A stretch of 64,000 nt of DNA from Ktedonobacter sp. SOSP1-85 (GCF_016587415.1 NZ_BNJI01000003.1:124001-188000); one strand, 5' to 3'; positions 1 to 9,335 are shown, numbered from the stretch's first letter. Notes: generated by a model not told the origin, from the letters alone. Made by a program: numbers and translations.

Positions 1-361
1 GCTTGAGGTGCGACTTCTTCGTGAATGTCCACCAACGATGCACTTACATCTGACCTCCTCACTGCATTGTGATATCGAGGTTGCCCAGGCCATCCTCGAC
101 GCCAGCGAGAAGGGACACCTGGCAGACCAGAATACCCCTGGTTGTGAGTGTATCGCCATGGCGACCCATGGGCGCAAGGGGCTGGCGCGCTGGGCAATAG
201 GAAGCATTACCGAGCGGGTGCTCTCAAGAGCCAGTCGACCACTACTCATCGTGCGACCAGCGAGCATACGCAAAGCCCATTCTGGTCCTCACGAGATACA
301 ACTGAAAAACGGAAAAACGCAAGAGGAATGGCAACAACACCCCTTCGTGGGATTGTTCTAG
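1..361 (+). CDS. Universal stress protein, C-terminal part (cut by window edge)
   Basis: The reading frame is open from the window edge, so the start is missing; the GTG at position 8 is probably internal. The visible part has the UspA nucleotide-binding signature ATHGRKGLARWAIGS followed by the closing strand RPLLIVRP, which is the normal end of a Usp domain. About 25 polar residues follow the domain. Usp proteins are cytosolic ATP-binding stress proteins. A second, two-domain Usp lies at 19787. The family call is firm; the ligand and role are not visible. Confidence 0.85.
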   Translation, partial: LEVRLLRECPPTMHLHLTSSLHCDIEVAQAILDASEKGHLADQNTPGCECIAMATHGRKGLARWAIGSITERVLSRASRPLLIVRPASIRKAHSGPHEIQLKNGKTQEEWQQHPFVGLF

Positions 362-422
362 TGCTATTAGAGGGGAGGCGGTGATCATAATCACCGCCTC
401 CTCAAAGAAGTACACGCGTGTG

Positions 423-755
423 CTAGTGAACCGCGACAAGCGCGTGTTGGCGCACCTCTGTATGGCAGAGCTGAGCGGGGATATGCCCACGTAGATGAAC
501 GTGAAACGCGGGCTTTTGCGTCGAGTAGGTAGGGATGTAGATGGAGCTTTGCTGCCCATCCACAACTAGGAGGGCCATGGCCTCAAGAAGCTCAGGCCAG
601 GAGCTTTCCAGGAATGCTAGCATATCTACTGCCTTCCAACCCTTTGTCTTACATCCCACTGAACCCAACACATTCTCATTGAATTCCATGACATGCTGAG
701 GATACCGCTGCTCTGTTGCTAGTAGACAGATGTTAAGTGGTTCATAGAGTGTCAT
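423..755 (-). CDS. Hypothetical protein, 110 aa
   Basis: I do not recognise this protein. The ATG at 755-753 is preceded by a good ribosome site (AAAGGGGGA, about 6 bases upstream), which favours a real gene. The start overlaps the stop of an upstream open frame (758-1132), as in translationally coupled pairs. The sequence has no membrane segment and reads as a small soluble protein with a central hydrophobic stretch (LLEAMALLVVDG). No function is proposed. Confidence 0.45.
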   Translation of the reverse strand: MTLYEPLNICLLATEQRYPQHVMEFNENVLGSVGCKTKGWKAVDMLAFLESSWPELLEAMALLVVDGQQSSIYIPTYSTQKPAFHVHLRGHIPAQLCHTEVRQHALVAVH

Positions 756-757
756 CA

Positions 758-1132
758 CTATCCCCCTTTTCTCAGCTTTATATGAACTGCTTGATTTCTG
801 TCAGTGGTGCTACTCTTTCCCGCATCGCGGACGAGAAATACATGCGCATCACCCGATAAAGCTGTAGAGTATCCTTCCTCCACCACAATATCTTCCTCTA
901 TAGAAGCATAACGTTGTTCCCTCACGACTGGATCACGAGCAAGGAACACGCCTTTCTCAAAACAATCACTGTCGAAATTCAACCTTTGTAAGGTGGTTGT
1001 GACACCAGAAGCTCTGCTTTGATAGGTTTGTGATGGCAGTTCTCTATGCTCTACTCTAGTGACCCCACACAATGGGAAGAGAATGTTTGGCCGCAAGAGA
1101 GGAGAGAACATATGTACACAGAAGATACACAT
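758..1132 (-). CDS. Doubtful small ORF upstream of the 110-aa hypothetical gene
   Basis: This open frame of up to 124 codons ends where the next gene starts, which suggests coupling. Its first codons, however, overlap the divergent dehydrogenase gene (start 1112), so the annotated start is probably wrong. A later non-ATG start near 1070 would be needed. The acidic C-terminal half could be a genuine protein, but no family is recognised. Confidence 0.22.
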   Translation of the reverse strand: MCIFCVHMFSPLLRPNILFPLCGVTRVEHRELPSQTYQSRASGVTTTLQRLNFDSDCFEKGVFLARDPVVREQRYASIEEDIVVEEGYSTALSGDAHVFLVRDAGKSSTTDRNQAVHIKLRKGG

Positions 1133-2152
1133 CCAGCAAAGCGACAGATGCTTATTACTGAGGCCACTGCGGATGAAAGCCGGTACCTTACTGAACAGCT
1201 GGCATCAGATGAGCTGGCCATTCTGGCGATCCCGGGTCCCCTGGCAGATGCCAATCCAGAGATGCTGGCGCAAACGGAGATCCTTGTGCCCTTTGTGCAC
1301 TCACATATTGGTTGTGAGCAGATGGAGAAGATGCCTAAATTGTGTTACATTACAACACGCTCAACGGGATACGAGCATATTCATCTCCCCTGCGCGACGC
1401 AACGTGGGATTGTGGTTTCGCATGTCCCGGGGTATGGGGAGAGCGCGGTCGCCGAGCATACATTTGCCCTGCTACTGGCTTTATCGCGCAAGCTCTACCG
1501 TATTCTGGCGCATGAGCGGGGGAAAGGTGTTGCAATGAGTGACCTATGTGGGATGGATCTCTTCGGCAAAACACTCGGCGTCATAGGTACCGGATCGATT
1601 GGTTCGCGTGTCATCCATATTGCCCGGGGGTTCGGGATGCAAGTACTGGTATACGATATACAGCGCAATCCACAGCTCGTAGACATGCCAGGTGTGACGT
1701 ATGTTGATATGCCGTGCCTCTTAAAGCAGGCGGATATCGTCACATTGCATGTGCCAGCAAATCCGCAGACGTACCATCTCTTGAACCGTGAGACTCTGGG
1801 CTGGATGAAGCCAGGCTCGTTGCTCATAAATACCGCCCGTGGAGCGCTAGTAGATAACGAGGCCTTACTCTGGGCCTTGCACGCACATATCCTGGCAGGG
1901 GCTGGACTCGACACCGCCGAGGGCGAAGAGCTTCTCCAGTATGAAGGGAATATGTCTCCTATGCCCTCGCAAGCCGAGGAGTGCAAACAATTGCTTTCTT
2001 ATCACGCGCTCTACCATCATCCCGACGTGATCATCACTCCCCATATGGCCTTTAACACAAGAGAAGCTTTGCGATGTATCCTCGACATCACTATTGAAAA
2101 TATTCGCGGCTATTTGCACGCCAGGCCACAGCACCAGGTACCGCTTGGGTAA
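1112..2152 (+). CDS. D-2-hydroxyacid dehydrogenase (D-lactate dehydrogenase type)
   Basis: NAD-dependent oxidoreductase that interconverts 2-oxoacids and D-2-hydroxyacids, most likely pyruvate and D-lactate. The Rossmann motif VIGTGSIGSRV sits mid-protein. The catalytic Arg is in NTARGALVDNEAL, the Glu in LDTAEGEE and the His in ITPHMAFNTREA, so the triad is complete. The ATG at 1112 is chosen because AGAGGAGAG lies just upstream; it gives 346 aa, normal for the family. It stands alone, with the VIT gene about 95 bases downstream. In context with phosphoketolase and acetate kinase it fits fermentative redox balancing; the substrate is inferred. Confidence 0.9.
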   Translation: MYTEDTHPAKRQMLITEATADESRYLTEQLASDELAILAIPGPLADANPEMLAQTEILVPFVHSHIGCEQMEKMPKLCYITTRSTGYEHIHLPCATQRGIVVSHVPGYGESAVAEHTFALLLALSRKLYRILAHERGKGVAMSDLCGMDLFGKTLGVIGTGSIGSRVIHIARGFGMQVLVYDIQRNPQLVDMPGVTYVDMPCLLKQADIVTLHVPANPQTYHLLNRETLGWMKPGSLLINTARGALVDNEALLWALHAHILAGAGLDTAEGEELLQYEGNMSPMPSQAEECKQLLSYHALYHHPDVIITPHMAFNTREALRCILDITIENIRGYLHARPQHQVPLG

Positions 2153-2247
2153 GCATACATCCGTTGTTGTCAGGAATGCGTACCTGGTTGGAGGTAAGTG
2201 AAGATGGGGTTTGAATACGTGTATACCTAAAGGACAGAAAGTAGATC

Positions 2248-2943
2248 ATGCCACAAACACCACATATCGAGCGCCATTTCACCGCCAGCGATACTATTCG
2301 GGATATTGTCATTGGTATGTCGGATGGCCTCACCGTGCCATTTGCCCTTGCCGCTGGCCTTTCAGGAGCTGTGAGTTCGACCGCTATTATTGTGACAGCG
2401 GGACTCGCAGAAATCGCCGCAGGATCGATTGCAATGGGGCTTGGAGGGTATCTCGCTGCGCGCAGCGACGCGGAGCATTATGCAAGTGAGCGAAAACGAG
2501 AGCAACTGGAGGTCCAGGAGAAAGCAGGTGCGGAGAAAGAAGAGGTCAGAGAAATTTTCGCCTCGTACGGTTTGACGCCGGAACAGAGTGCCCCCATTGT
2601 GGACGCGTTAAGTAAGCGTCCCCAAGCCTGGGTTGATTTTATGATGCGCTTTGAACTTGGACTGGAAGAGCCAGATCCCAGGCGTGCCTTCGCCAGCGCG
2701 CTGACCATCGCGCTCTCTTATATCGTTGGTGGCATCATACCACTGAGTCCCTACATCCTGCTTGCCACTGCACAGACAGCCTTAATAACGTCCGTTGGTA
2801 TCACCCTCCTGGCGCTCCTGATCTTTGGCTATGTCAAAGGGCGCTTCACAGGTACCAGGCCTCTGCGTAGTGGCTTGCAGACCGCCGTTATCGGTGGGGT
2901 AGCGGCTGCGGCTGCCTTTCTGATTGCGCGCGCTATTACATAG
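2248..2943 (+). CDS. VIT1/CCC1-family iron/manganese transporter
   Basis: Integral membrane protein of 231 aa in the vacuolar iron transporter family, which moves Fe2+ or Mn2+ across membranes. The N-terminal segment DIVIGMSDGLTVPFALAAGL is the family signature in TM1. TM2 follows (AIIVTAGLAEIAAGSIAMGL), then a charged, Glu-rich cytosolic domain (about 75-150) of the metal-binding type, and three C-terminal TMs. The start is set by AGGACAG upstream. A decayed copy of its 3' end, with its trailing hairpin, is at 18971-19158. Metal specificity cannot be read from the sequence. Confidence 0.88.
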   Translation: MPQTPHIERHFTASDTIRDIVIGMSDGLTVPFALAAGLSGAVSSTAIIVTAGLAEIAAGSIAMGLGGYLAARSDAEHYASERKREQLEVQEKAGAEKEEVREIFASYGLTPEQSAPIVDALSKRPQAWVDFMMRFELGLEEPDPRRAFASALTIALSYIVGGIIPLSPYILLATAQTALITSVGITLLALLIFGYVKGRFTGTRPLRSGLQTAVIGGVAAAAAFLIARAIT

Positions 2944-2955
2944 TCAACTTCTGGG

Positions 2956-2983
2956 CGCCTTCATCCATGCAATGGATAGGGCG
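2956..2983. terminator. Hairpin between VIT gene and convergent histidine kinase
   Basis: Imperfect stem around ATCCAT/ATGGAT, extended by CGCC and GGCG. It lies between two convergent genes and could stop both. The same structure follows the VIT relic at 19125-19154, where the stem pairs better. There is no T-run, so this is moderate evidence only. Confidence 0.45.
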
Positions 2984-2992
2984 AAATCCTCC

Positions 2993-5053
2993 TTATCTGT
3001 ATGAGATGGTATCTGTGGTATCCGGTGTTGCCAATGGAAGCGTCAGGAAGAAGGTCGTGCCCTTCCCTTCTTTGGACTCAAACCAGAGCCGTCCTCCATG
3101 TTGCTCGATGAGCGTACGGCAGAGATAGAGACCCAGGCCAGTGCCAGTGATGCCAGCGGCCTTCGCATTATCGGCACGCATAAACCGGCCAAAGATTTGG
3201 GCTTGTTGCTGTTGAGGAATGCCAATACCAGCATCCTGCACACGAACGTCGACCGATTGGGCCGCGATATTCGCTTCAAGCTGCACAGTCACTGGCCCGC
3301 CTTGTGGACTATATTTGATCGCATTGGAGAGCAGATTCGTTAATACCTGTTCGATGCGCCTGGGATCGATAGGGGCTTCGAGGGTTGTGTGTTCTGTTCG
3401 CAATTCCAGGTGATGCCGGGTCGCCGTCTGACGAAAACGTTCCACAACCCGTTGTGCCAGGGAAATCATGTTTGTCGGAGCACGCTGTAAGACAATCTGG
3501 CCTGCTTGCAAACGAGTGACATCGAGGAGATCTTCGGTCAGATCCGTGAGGCGATCAGTCGCATACTCGATATCCTGTAACATCTCCTGCTGCCAGTCAG
3601 CCAGTTGTGGACCATGACCACGGGCCGTTTGCACGATCATGCTACTCACAGATGTTTTGAGGATCGCCAGGGGCGTACGCAATTCATGGGCCGCGATGCC
3701 AATAAATTCGTCCTTGAGATATTCCGTCTCTTTTAATGCACTGACATCCTGGTGAACGACCAGGGCCAGCGGCTCCTGTTCATGGGGCTGATTTTCTTGC
3801 GTCTCTGGCGTCTCTACACTGTGCCAGTATGCTGAAGTCAGCGGCACGGCATTGACCAGAATAGGGAGACTTTTCCCCGTGGGCTGACGAATAAATTCCT
3901 GATGCTGAAAGACGGTTTCCCCATGCAGGAGCGCGCGCATGGTCGCCCAAGCCTCTGAAGGGAACTGTTGTCCTTGCTGATCGACAATAGCAATAGTGTG
4001 CGTCTCGAGAAACGTCTGCATAGGCTGCTCGAGAGGCCAGACAGCACCCCAGATCGTGGCAGCCGCGCGATTCGCCAGCACCAGGCGCGCATCCTTCCCA
4101 TGGACGACATAGATACTGCTTGGTAAGCTATCGAGAATTTGTTGGAGAAAGGTACGCTGGGATATGGTGGTAGCGTGGATCCGCGATTGGGCCTGTTCTA
4201 CTTGCCTCCGCTCAGTAATGTCCCGGTTGATCTCTAAGATAGCTGTTGCTGATCCCTGTGGATTACGAATAAGAACCTGCCGGCTTTCTACAATCACGAC
4301 ATGGCCGTCACGATGGATATGGTGAAGTTCTCCCTCCCATCGGCCCTCTCGCTCAAGCTGTGCATCAATGGTCGCTTGACTCCCTGAAAAGCGGGTTTTC
4401 AGCAAGGTGTGCGTTATGCGCCCAAGAACTTCTTGAGCCGTCCAGCCGTAGAGTTCTTCCGCCCCATGGTTCCAGGAGAGGATGCGACTAATGGGATCTC
4501 GTACGAGAATAGCGTCGCGCGAGAGATTGATGAGATCGGCTTGCATACGGAGACGCTCGGCTTGCTGTAGACGCTCCTGCTCCAGAAGACGCTGGATGGT
4601 CATATCACGAATCGCGCCAATGACATGCACTGTGTCTCCCACGAGAACCGGGCGCAGGCTAATATCCACGGGAAATTCGCTTCCATCTTTCCGCTTCCCA
4701 AACAGATTGAGTCCGGCTCCCATAGATCGCATACGTGGTGCAGCAGTATACGTGGTGCGATGGGCGACATGTGCTGTCCGAAAACGTTCAGGAAGCAAGC
4801 ACTCTAGAGGTTGACCGATCAACTCCTCTTGGCGATAGCCAAACAGGGCCACCATCTGCTTATTTGCAAAAACAATGGAGCCTTCATGACTGACCACAAT
4901 CAATGCGTCGGGAGAGAGACGCAGCAGATCTCGTAACGTTGCCATAGTCGTGCACTCAAGGGCACTCATCTCTTTCTCCTCGATGAATGGCGTTGCTTCT
5001 GCGGCATATCTATCACCATGCTGTTGGTGGTGAGCGTGGCGATCCTGATTCAT
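2993..5053 (-). CDS. Histidine kinase with three PAS domains
   Basis: Soluble sensor kinase of 686 aa with no membrane segment. PAS1 spans about 40-155, PAS2 about 170-288 and PAS3 about 300-442. HisKA follows, with phospho-acceptor His in AAHELRTPLAILK (about residue 456). The HATPase carries N-box NLLSNAIKYSP, G1 DAGIGIP and G2 GTGLGLYLC. The ATG at 5053 is preferred to the upstream TTG because AGAGG lies 9 bases before it. No response regulator is adjacent; the OmpR-type regulator at 31238 is a possible partner. It is divergent from doxX, and this arrangement is repeated with a truncated kinase at 29247-31152. The signal is unknown; cytosolic PAS domains often sense redox or small ligands. 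Confidence 0.92.
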   Translation of the reverse strand: MNQDRHAHHQQHGDRYAAEATPFIEEKEMSALECTTMATLRDLLRLSPDALIVVSHEGSIVFANKQMVALFGYRQEELIGQPLECLLPERFRTAHVAHRTTYTAAPRMRSMGAGLNLFGKRKDGSEFPVDISLRPVLVGDTVHVIGAIRDMTIQRLLEQERLQQAERLRMQADLINLSRDAILVRDPISRILSWNHGAEELYGWTAQEVLGRITHTLLKTRFSGSQATIDAQLEREGRWEGELHHIHRDGHVVIVESRQVLIRNPQGSATAILEINRDITERRQVEQAQSRIHATTISQRTFLQQILDSLPSSIYVVHGKDARLVLANRAAATIWGAVWPLEQPMQTFLETHTIAIVDQQGQQFPSEAWATMRALLHGETVFQHQEFIRQPTGKSLPILVNAVPLTSAYWHSVETPETQENQPHEQEPLALVVHQDVSALKETEYLKDEFIGIAAHELRTPLAILKTSVSSMIVQTARGHGPQLADWQQEMLQDIEYATDRLTDLTEDLLDVTRLQAGQIVLQRAPTNMISLAQRVVERFRQTATRHHLELRTEHTTLEAPIDPRRIEQVLTNLLSNAIKYSPQGGPVTVQLEANIAAQSVDVRVQDAGIGIPQQQQAQIFGRFMRADNAKAAGITGTGLGLYLCRTLIEQHGGRLWFESKEGKGTTFFLTLPLATPDTTDTISYR

Positions 5054-5355
5054 GAGCAAAAACCTCTTTGAGATATGATTGATGTTCGTTCGGTCGCTCT
5101 CTTCACTCGTGACTTTTCAACTATTTCCCAGCTTTGCTGGAACGAGAGGTGCGTTTGTCATCTGTTCGCACTGCTGTCTATCCTTTTCTTCTATAGATAC
5201 TACCACATGAGGTTAACTATTCGGTAGGGGATGATACATGGACGGGGCTAACTTGGCCGAGTGCTATAAGCCTATTCTGGCTGTGATGTGCTCGTAAGGT
5301 TTTTGCGAGCGGTTGTGATGGGGGAGTGAGAAGAGAAGTGTATGCTTATGACTGT

Positions 5356-5416
5356 CAGAGAGATGGTGACCGCGAGCAGCACTCAACGGCGAGAGGATAC
5401 GGTCACCACCTCTCTC
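5356..5416 (+). repeat. Long-stem inverted repeat in doxX leader
   Basis: The 422-base kinase/doxX intergenic region (5054-5475) holds an inverted repeat of about 17 bp with arms around 5356-5372 and 5400-5416 (15 of 17 pair) and a 27-base loop. It lies about 60 bases upstream of the doxX start. It could be an operator or an mRNA leader structure. The other doxX copy shares some flanking sequence but not this pairing. No clear -35/-10 could be assigned in the rest of the gap. Confidence 0.4.
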
Positions 5417-5475
5417 AGAGAAACAGACCTTGTCATTATCTTGATCATAGATTTTCTTTCACGGAGGAGAGAAAC

Positions 5476-6120
5476 ATGAGTATGTTTAGCACACTTCAGC
5501 CTCGTACATCTACCCAGATTCCAGAGCCACCTGTGGCAAAATTTCTCTTTGCGGATGCGCGTATGGCGTGGCTCTGGCTCATCATTCGTGTATATGTCGG
5601 CTATGAATGGCTGACCGCTGGTTTCGAGAAGCTCACCGGTCACTCTATCGCCATTGGCTCCTTTGGCGAAGCTGCCAAAGGTGGCCCCTGGGTCTTCAGT
5701 GGACATGACGGCGTCGCTATCCAAGGGTTTGTTGCGGGCGCACTGGCCCAGGCAGGTGGACCACACCCGGCGGTACAGGGCTGGTACGCGGCCTTCCTCC
5801 AGCATGTAGTGCTCCCTCACGCGGGGATCTTTGCCTACACGGTTACCTTTGGCGAGGTGTTGATCGGTCTTGGCTTGATCTTTGGCGCCTTGACCGGTAT
5901 CGCCGCCTTCTTCGGTGTCTTTATGAACCTGAACTACCTGCTGGCAGGGACGGTGAGCGTCAACCCGGTGATTGGTGCGTTGGCGCTCTTGCTGGTCCTG
6001 GGCTGGCGGATCGCGGGCTACTACGGCATTGACCGCTACCTGCTGCCGCTGCTGGGTACCCCCTGGACGGGTTCACTGACCAGGAAACAGACGCGCATTG
6101 CAACGGCTACTACAAGTTAG
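5476..6120 (+). CDS. DoxX/DoxD-like membrane protein, copy 1
   Basis: 214-aa integral membrane protein with four to five hydrophobic segments. The first is WLWLIIRVYVGYEWLTAGFEK, the typical DoxX opening; later ones include VTFGEVLIGLGLIFGALTG and LLVLGWRIAGYYGIDRYLLP. Related proteins are DoxD-type thiosulfate:quinone oxidoreductase subunits and DoxX redox-stress partners; the exact reaction is not established here. The ATG at 5476 is chosen because GGAGGAGAG lies directly upstream. It is very similar to the protein at 30505 throughout. Divergent from a PAS kinase, it is plausibly that kinase's target. Confidence 0.85.
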   Translation: MSMFSTLQPRTSTQIPEPPVAKFLFADARMAWLWLIIRVYVGYEWLTAGFEKLTGHSIAIGSFGEAAKGGPWVFSGHDGVAIQGFVAGALAQAGGPHPAVQGWYAAFLQHVVLPHAGIFAYTVTFGEVLIGLGLIFGALTGIAAFFGVFMNLNYLLAGTVSVNPVIGALALLLVLGWRIAGYYGIDRYLLPLLGTPWTGSLTRKQTRIATATTS

Positions 6121-6175
6121 TTGAGGTTGCAGGAACATACCTGCAGTTTCCATACAAGTGGAGAAATGTGTGAGG

Positions 6176-6211
6176 AAAGGGCTTTGACAATAGCTATTGT
6201 CAAAGCCCTTT
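6176..6211. terminator. Perfect 36-bp palindrome after doxX copy 1
   Basis: The two 18-base halves are exact reverse complements, each reading AAAGGGCTTTGACAATAG from its 5' end. It lies 55 bases past the doxX stop and 109 before the ATPase start. As RNA it would form a very stable stem, with short A and T runs at its ends. It is most likely a transcription terminator; a dimeric-protein site is the alternative. Confidence 0.65.
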
Positions 6212-6320
6212 GGTAGAGGAAGCGTACTGCACCGGTGCATCTCTACGGCCATTGTCCTCTTCGGGAGGACGCTCGGTAACACACGCTCATGCCAGCATCT
6301 CGTGAAACAAGAAAGGAACC

Positions 6321-8900
6321 ATGCCCGTGCCCCCAATAGTTACCCAGCAAACAACTGCTGAAGCCAGCGCACCTCTGTCGACTACGTTGGCAAAGGACGT
6401 CCTCACCTACTCGCTGCCGGAGCTGTACGTCCGGCTTCAAACCTCTGAAGAGGGCTTGAGTACCGAGGAAGCCCATCGTCGCCTCAAAACGAGCGGGCCC
6501 AACGAAACCGCCAGCGCACCCCACATGGCCGGGATCACGCAATTTTCCCGCCTGTTCCTGAATCCCCTGGTCATCATTTTGCTCATTGCCAGTGGGGTGA
6601 CTGCTGTCTTGGGTGAAGAAGTCAGCGCAAGCATCATTGTGCTGATTGTGCTGTTCGGCATCATTCTCGACTTTATCCAGACGTACCGGTCGCAACGGGC
6701 AGTTGAGCGGCTGCGCGCCGGAGTCGCGCCGATGGCAAGCGTGCTGCGAGATGGACGATGGCAAGAGCTTCCTCGTCGTGAGGTCGTGCCCGGTGATGTC
6801 ATTCGTCTGACCGCAGGCGATCTCGTCCCTGCCGATGCTCGTCTGCTCCAAACAGTTGATCTGCATGTGCAGCAGGCAGCGCTGACTGGAGAATCCCTCC
6901 CGGTCGCCAAAACGGCTGAGTTAGAGGAAGGCGGTGGATGGGCCCTCGCGGAAAAGCAGAATGGAGTCTTTCTCGGCACCTCTGTCATCAGCGGCACCGC
7001 GACTGCTGTCATCACCGCGACCGGCAGGGCAACCGCCTTTGGCGATATTGTCGAGCATTTGCGGCATCGGCCGCCGGAGACCAATTTTGAGCGGGGCACT
7101 CGTCGCTACGCGCTCCTGATTATGCAGACGGTCTTTTTTCTGGTCCTCTTTATCTTTCTCATTGCCGTCTTGTTTCATCATAACCTTTTCGAGTCGGTGC
7201 TGTTTGCGATTGCGCTTGCCGTTGGCCTGACGCCAGAATTCCTGTCCATGATCACGACAGTGACACTGGGTCAGGGCGCCGTGCGGATGGCCAGGCAGAA
7301 AGTGATTGTGAAGCATCTGGAATCCATGCAAAACTTTGGCAGTATCGATGTGCTCTGCAGCGACAAAACTGGAACGCTCACTGGCGGGGCCATAGCACTG
7401 GATCAAGCGCTGGACCTGGCGGAACAGGCATCCGAGCGGGTGTTCCTCCTTGCCTATCTCAACAGTTCGTATGAGACCGGCATTCGCAGCCCCCTCGACG
7501 AAGCGATCGTTCAGCACAAGCAGCTCGACCTGGATGCCTACCGCAAACAAGCGGAACTCCCGTTTGATTTCGAGCGGCGGCGCCTCTCCGTGGTGGTTGC
7601 CAAAGGGGAACACGCCACCCTGATCACCAAAGGGGCACCGGAAAGTGTCCTGGAGGTGTGCGACCAGTACGAACTCGATGGGACTCCTCATCCGTTGAGT
7701 ACCGAGGACAGAGAGCACTATACGCAGGTATCTCAGCGCCTGAGTGCTCAGGGGTTCCGCGTCCTGGCTGTTGCTTTTCGCGCAGTTTCCCCAAAGCCTG
7801 CCTACCACATCTCGGATGAGCAGCATCTGATCCTGGCGGGTTTCGTGACGTTCGCTGACCCACCACTGTCGGATGCAGCAGCGGCCCTGCAGGCCCTCGC
7901 GCGCGACGGCGTCCAGGTGAAGATTTTAACTGGAGATAACGAGCTGGTGACGCGCCACGTTTGCTCACTGGTGGGTCTCCCGGTGGATTCAATGATCCTG
8001 GGAAGCGACCTGGACCACATCAGCGATGCTGCGCTTGGTCACATCGCGGAACAAACGCAGGTGTTCGCGCGCGTCTCACCCGCGCAGAAAAACCGCATCA
8101 TTCTGGCGTTAAAGCGCCGGCATCACGTCGTAGGTTTTTTGGGAGACGGCATTAATGATACTCCCTCACTGCACGCTGCGGATGTGGGTATCTCGGTGGC
8201 CTCCGCAGCCGATGTTGCCAGGGATGCAGCCGACATTGTGCTCCTGGAGCGCAGCCTGCCGGTCCTGCATCAGGGCATTCTGGAGGGGCGCAAGGCCTTT
8301 GGCAACGTCATCAAGTTTCTGTTGATGGGAACGAGTTCCAACTTCGGTAATATGTTCAGTATGGCCGGGGCTTTCCTCTTTTTGCCCTTCCTGCCGATGC
8401 TGCCAACCCAGATCCTGCTCAACAACTTCCTCTACTCCCTGGCGCAGGTGACCATTCCAACGGATCGGGTCGATGCCAGCTTTATGCGGAAGCCACAACA
8501 CTGGAATATTCGCCTGATTCGCAACTTTATGGTGTTTATCGGCCCGGTGAGTTCGATCTTCGATTTCCTGACCTTCTGGCTGATGCTGTCTGTCTTTCAC
8601 GCATCTGAGCCGCTGTTTCAGACTGGCTGGTTTGTCGAATCGCTGGCAACCCAGACGTTGGTGCTCTTTGTGATCCGCACTGCTGAAAATCCTCTCCGCA
8701 GTCGCCCCAGCCGTCCCTTGGTCATCACGACGTGTCTGATTGTGGTGGTGGGACTGGCTCTTCCTTTTATCCCATTTGTTGCCCGTCTTTTTGGCTTCGT
8801 GCCTCTGCCAGGGCTGTACTTCCTATTCCTGGCGGCGATGACCCTGACCTACTTGCTCTTAGTTGAAGCAGTGAAACGACCGATTATGCGAAGGAGTTGA
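6321..8900 (+). CDS. P-type ATPase, MgtA-like (P3B) cation importer
   Basis: 859-aa P-type ATPase, close to the usual MgtA length of about 900. It has TGES (about 189-192), the phosphorylated Asp in DKTGTLT (about residue 348), nucleotide-site KGAPE, TGDN and the hinge GDGINDTPSLHAADVGISV. TM4 reads VGLTPEFLSMI, close to the GLTPEMLPMI signature of Mg2+ importers. The C-terminal TM block (about 670-855) is complete. The start follows GAAAGGAACC. Mg2+ uptake is inferred from family. Cation P-ATPases are frequent members of dormancy-type regulons, which fits the neighbourhood. Confidence 0.88.
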   Translation: MPVPPIVTQQTTAEASAPLSTTLAKDVLTYSLPELYVRLQTSEEGLSTEEAHRRLKTSGPNETASAPHMAGITQFSRLFLNPLVIILLIASGVTAVLGEEVSASIIVLIVLFGIILDFIQTYRSQRAVERLRAGVAPMASVLRDGRWQELPRREVVPGDVIRLTAGDLVPADARLLQTVDLHVQQAALTGESLPVAKTAELEEGGGWALAEKQNGVFLGTSVISGTATAVITATGRATAFGDIVEHLRHRPPETNFERGTRRYALLIMQTVFFLVLFIFLIAVLFHHNLFESVLFAIALAVGLTPEFLSMITTVTLGQGAVRMARQKVIVKHLESMQNFGSIDVLCSDKTGTLTGGAIALDQALDLAEQASERVFLLAYLNSSYETGIRSPLDEAIVQHKQLDLDAYRKQAELPFDFERRRLSVVVAKGEHATLITKGAPESVLEVCDQYELDGTPHPLSTEDREHYTQVSQRLSAQGFRVLAVAFRAVSPKPAYHISDEQHLILAGFVTFADPPLSDAAAALQALARDGVQVKILTGDNELVTRHVCSLVGLPVDSMILGSDLDHISDAALGHIAEQTQVFARVSPAQKNRIILALKRRHHVVGFLGDGINDTPSLHAADVGISVASAADVARDAADIVLLERSLPVLHQGILEGRKAFGNVIKFLLMGTSSNFGNMFSMAGAFLFLPFLPMLPTQILLNNFLYSLAQVTIPTDRVDASFMRKPQHWNIRLIRNFMVFIGPVSSIFDFLTFWLMLSVFHASEPLFQTGWFVESLATQTLVLFVIRTAENPLRSRPSRPLVITTCLIVVVGLALPFIPFVARLFGFVPLPGLYFLFLAAMTLTYLLLVEAVKRPIMRRS

Positions 8901-9047
8901 GTGGACTGGAAATGGTGAGCGCAAAAGCCTCTCTCGGACGGCTTGTACGTAGTCGCCCGCTTGCCGCAAAGCGAATGGGGTTTGCCCACGGTTGAAACCG
9001 AAAGTTGGAAGTAGCATCGAGGCATTTGAAAAAAGAAGGTGAATGAA

Positions 9048-9078
9048 ACCCTCCTCTGCACATTGCGCAGAGGAGGGT
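9048..9078 (-). terminator. Hairpin, 12-bp perfect stem
   Basis: ACCCTCCTCTGC pairs with GCAGAGGAGGGT across a 7-base loop. On the minus strand the stem is followed by TTTCATT, so it would work best as a terminator for leftward transcription coming from the kinase at 9336. Confidence 0.5.
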
Positions 9079-9091
9079 CCATGCGTCTCCT

Positions 9092-9151
9092 AGCGTACCA
9101 TCCTTGAACCGCAGGGTTGGCCCCAGACGTTTTGGCGAATGCCCCAGCCAT
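9092..9151 (-). pseudogene. DoxX-like relic
   Basis: Within the 435-base gap 8901-9335 the minus strand encodes MAGAFAKTSGANPAVQGWYA. This matches the central DoxX segment AGALAQAGGPHPAVQGWYA found in both doxX copies. Flanking codons do not continue the match, so it is a scrap of a decayed gene or of a divergent relative. The remainder of the gap shows only the hairpin at 9048-9078 and no convincing gene. Confidence 0.5.
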
Positions 9152-9335
9152 AAGCGGAAGCGGTAAGGTGCCTGCACGATACTCCTGCGCCAGTTGCTCG
9201 GGTGTGCTTTCGTGGACATGCTCAACGATGTCGGGATGAGCGGCTACTTGAAACAAGCCCACTCGACGAAGGGCCTGAGCAAGGGGTACACTTGCTCAAA
9301 GGACAGTTGAACACGCCGAGGAAAGGCTACCTCCT

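Noticed and set aside
6921..7826. 301-codon minus-strand ORF opposite the P-type ATPase
   Set aside because: The sense strand encodes an unmistakable ATPase with all motifs; the antisense frame has no ribosome site or family features.
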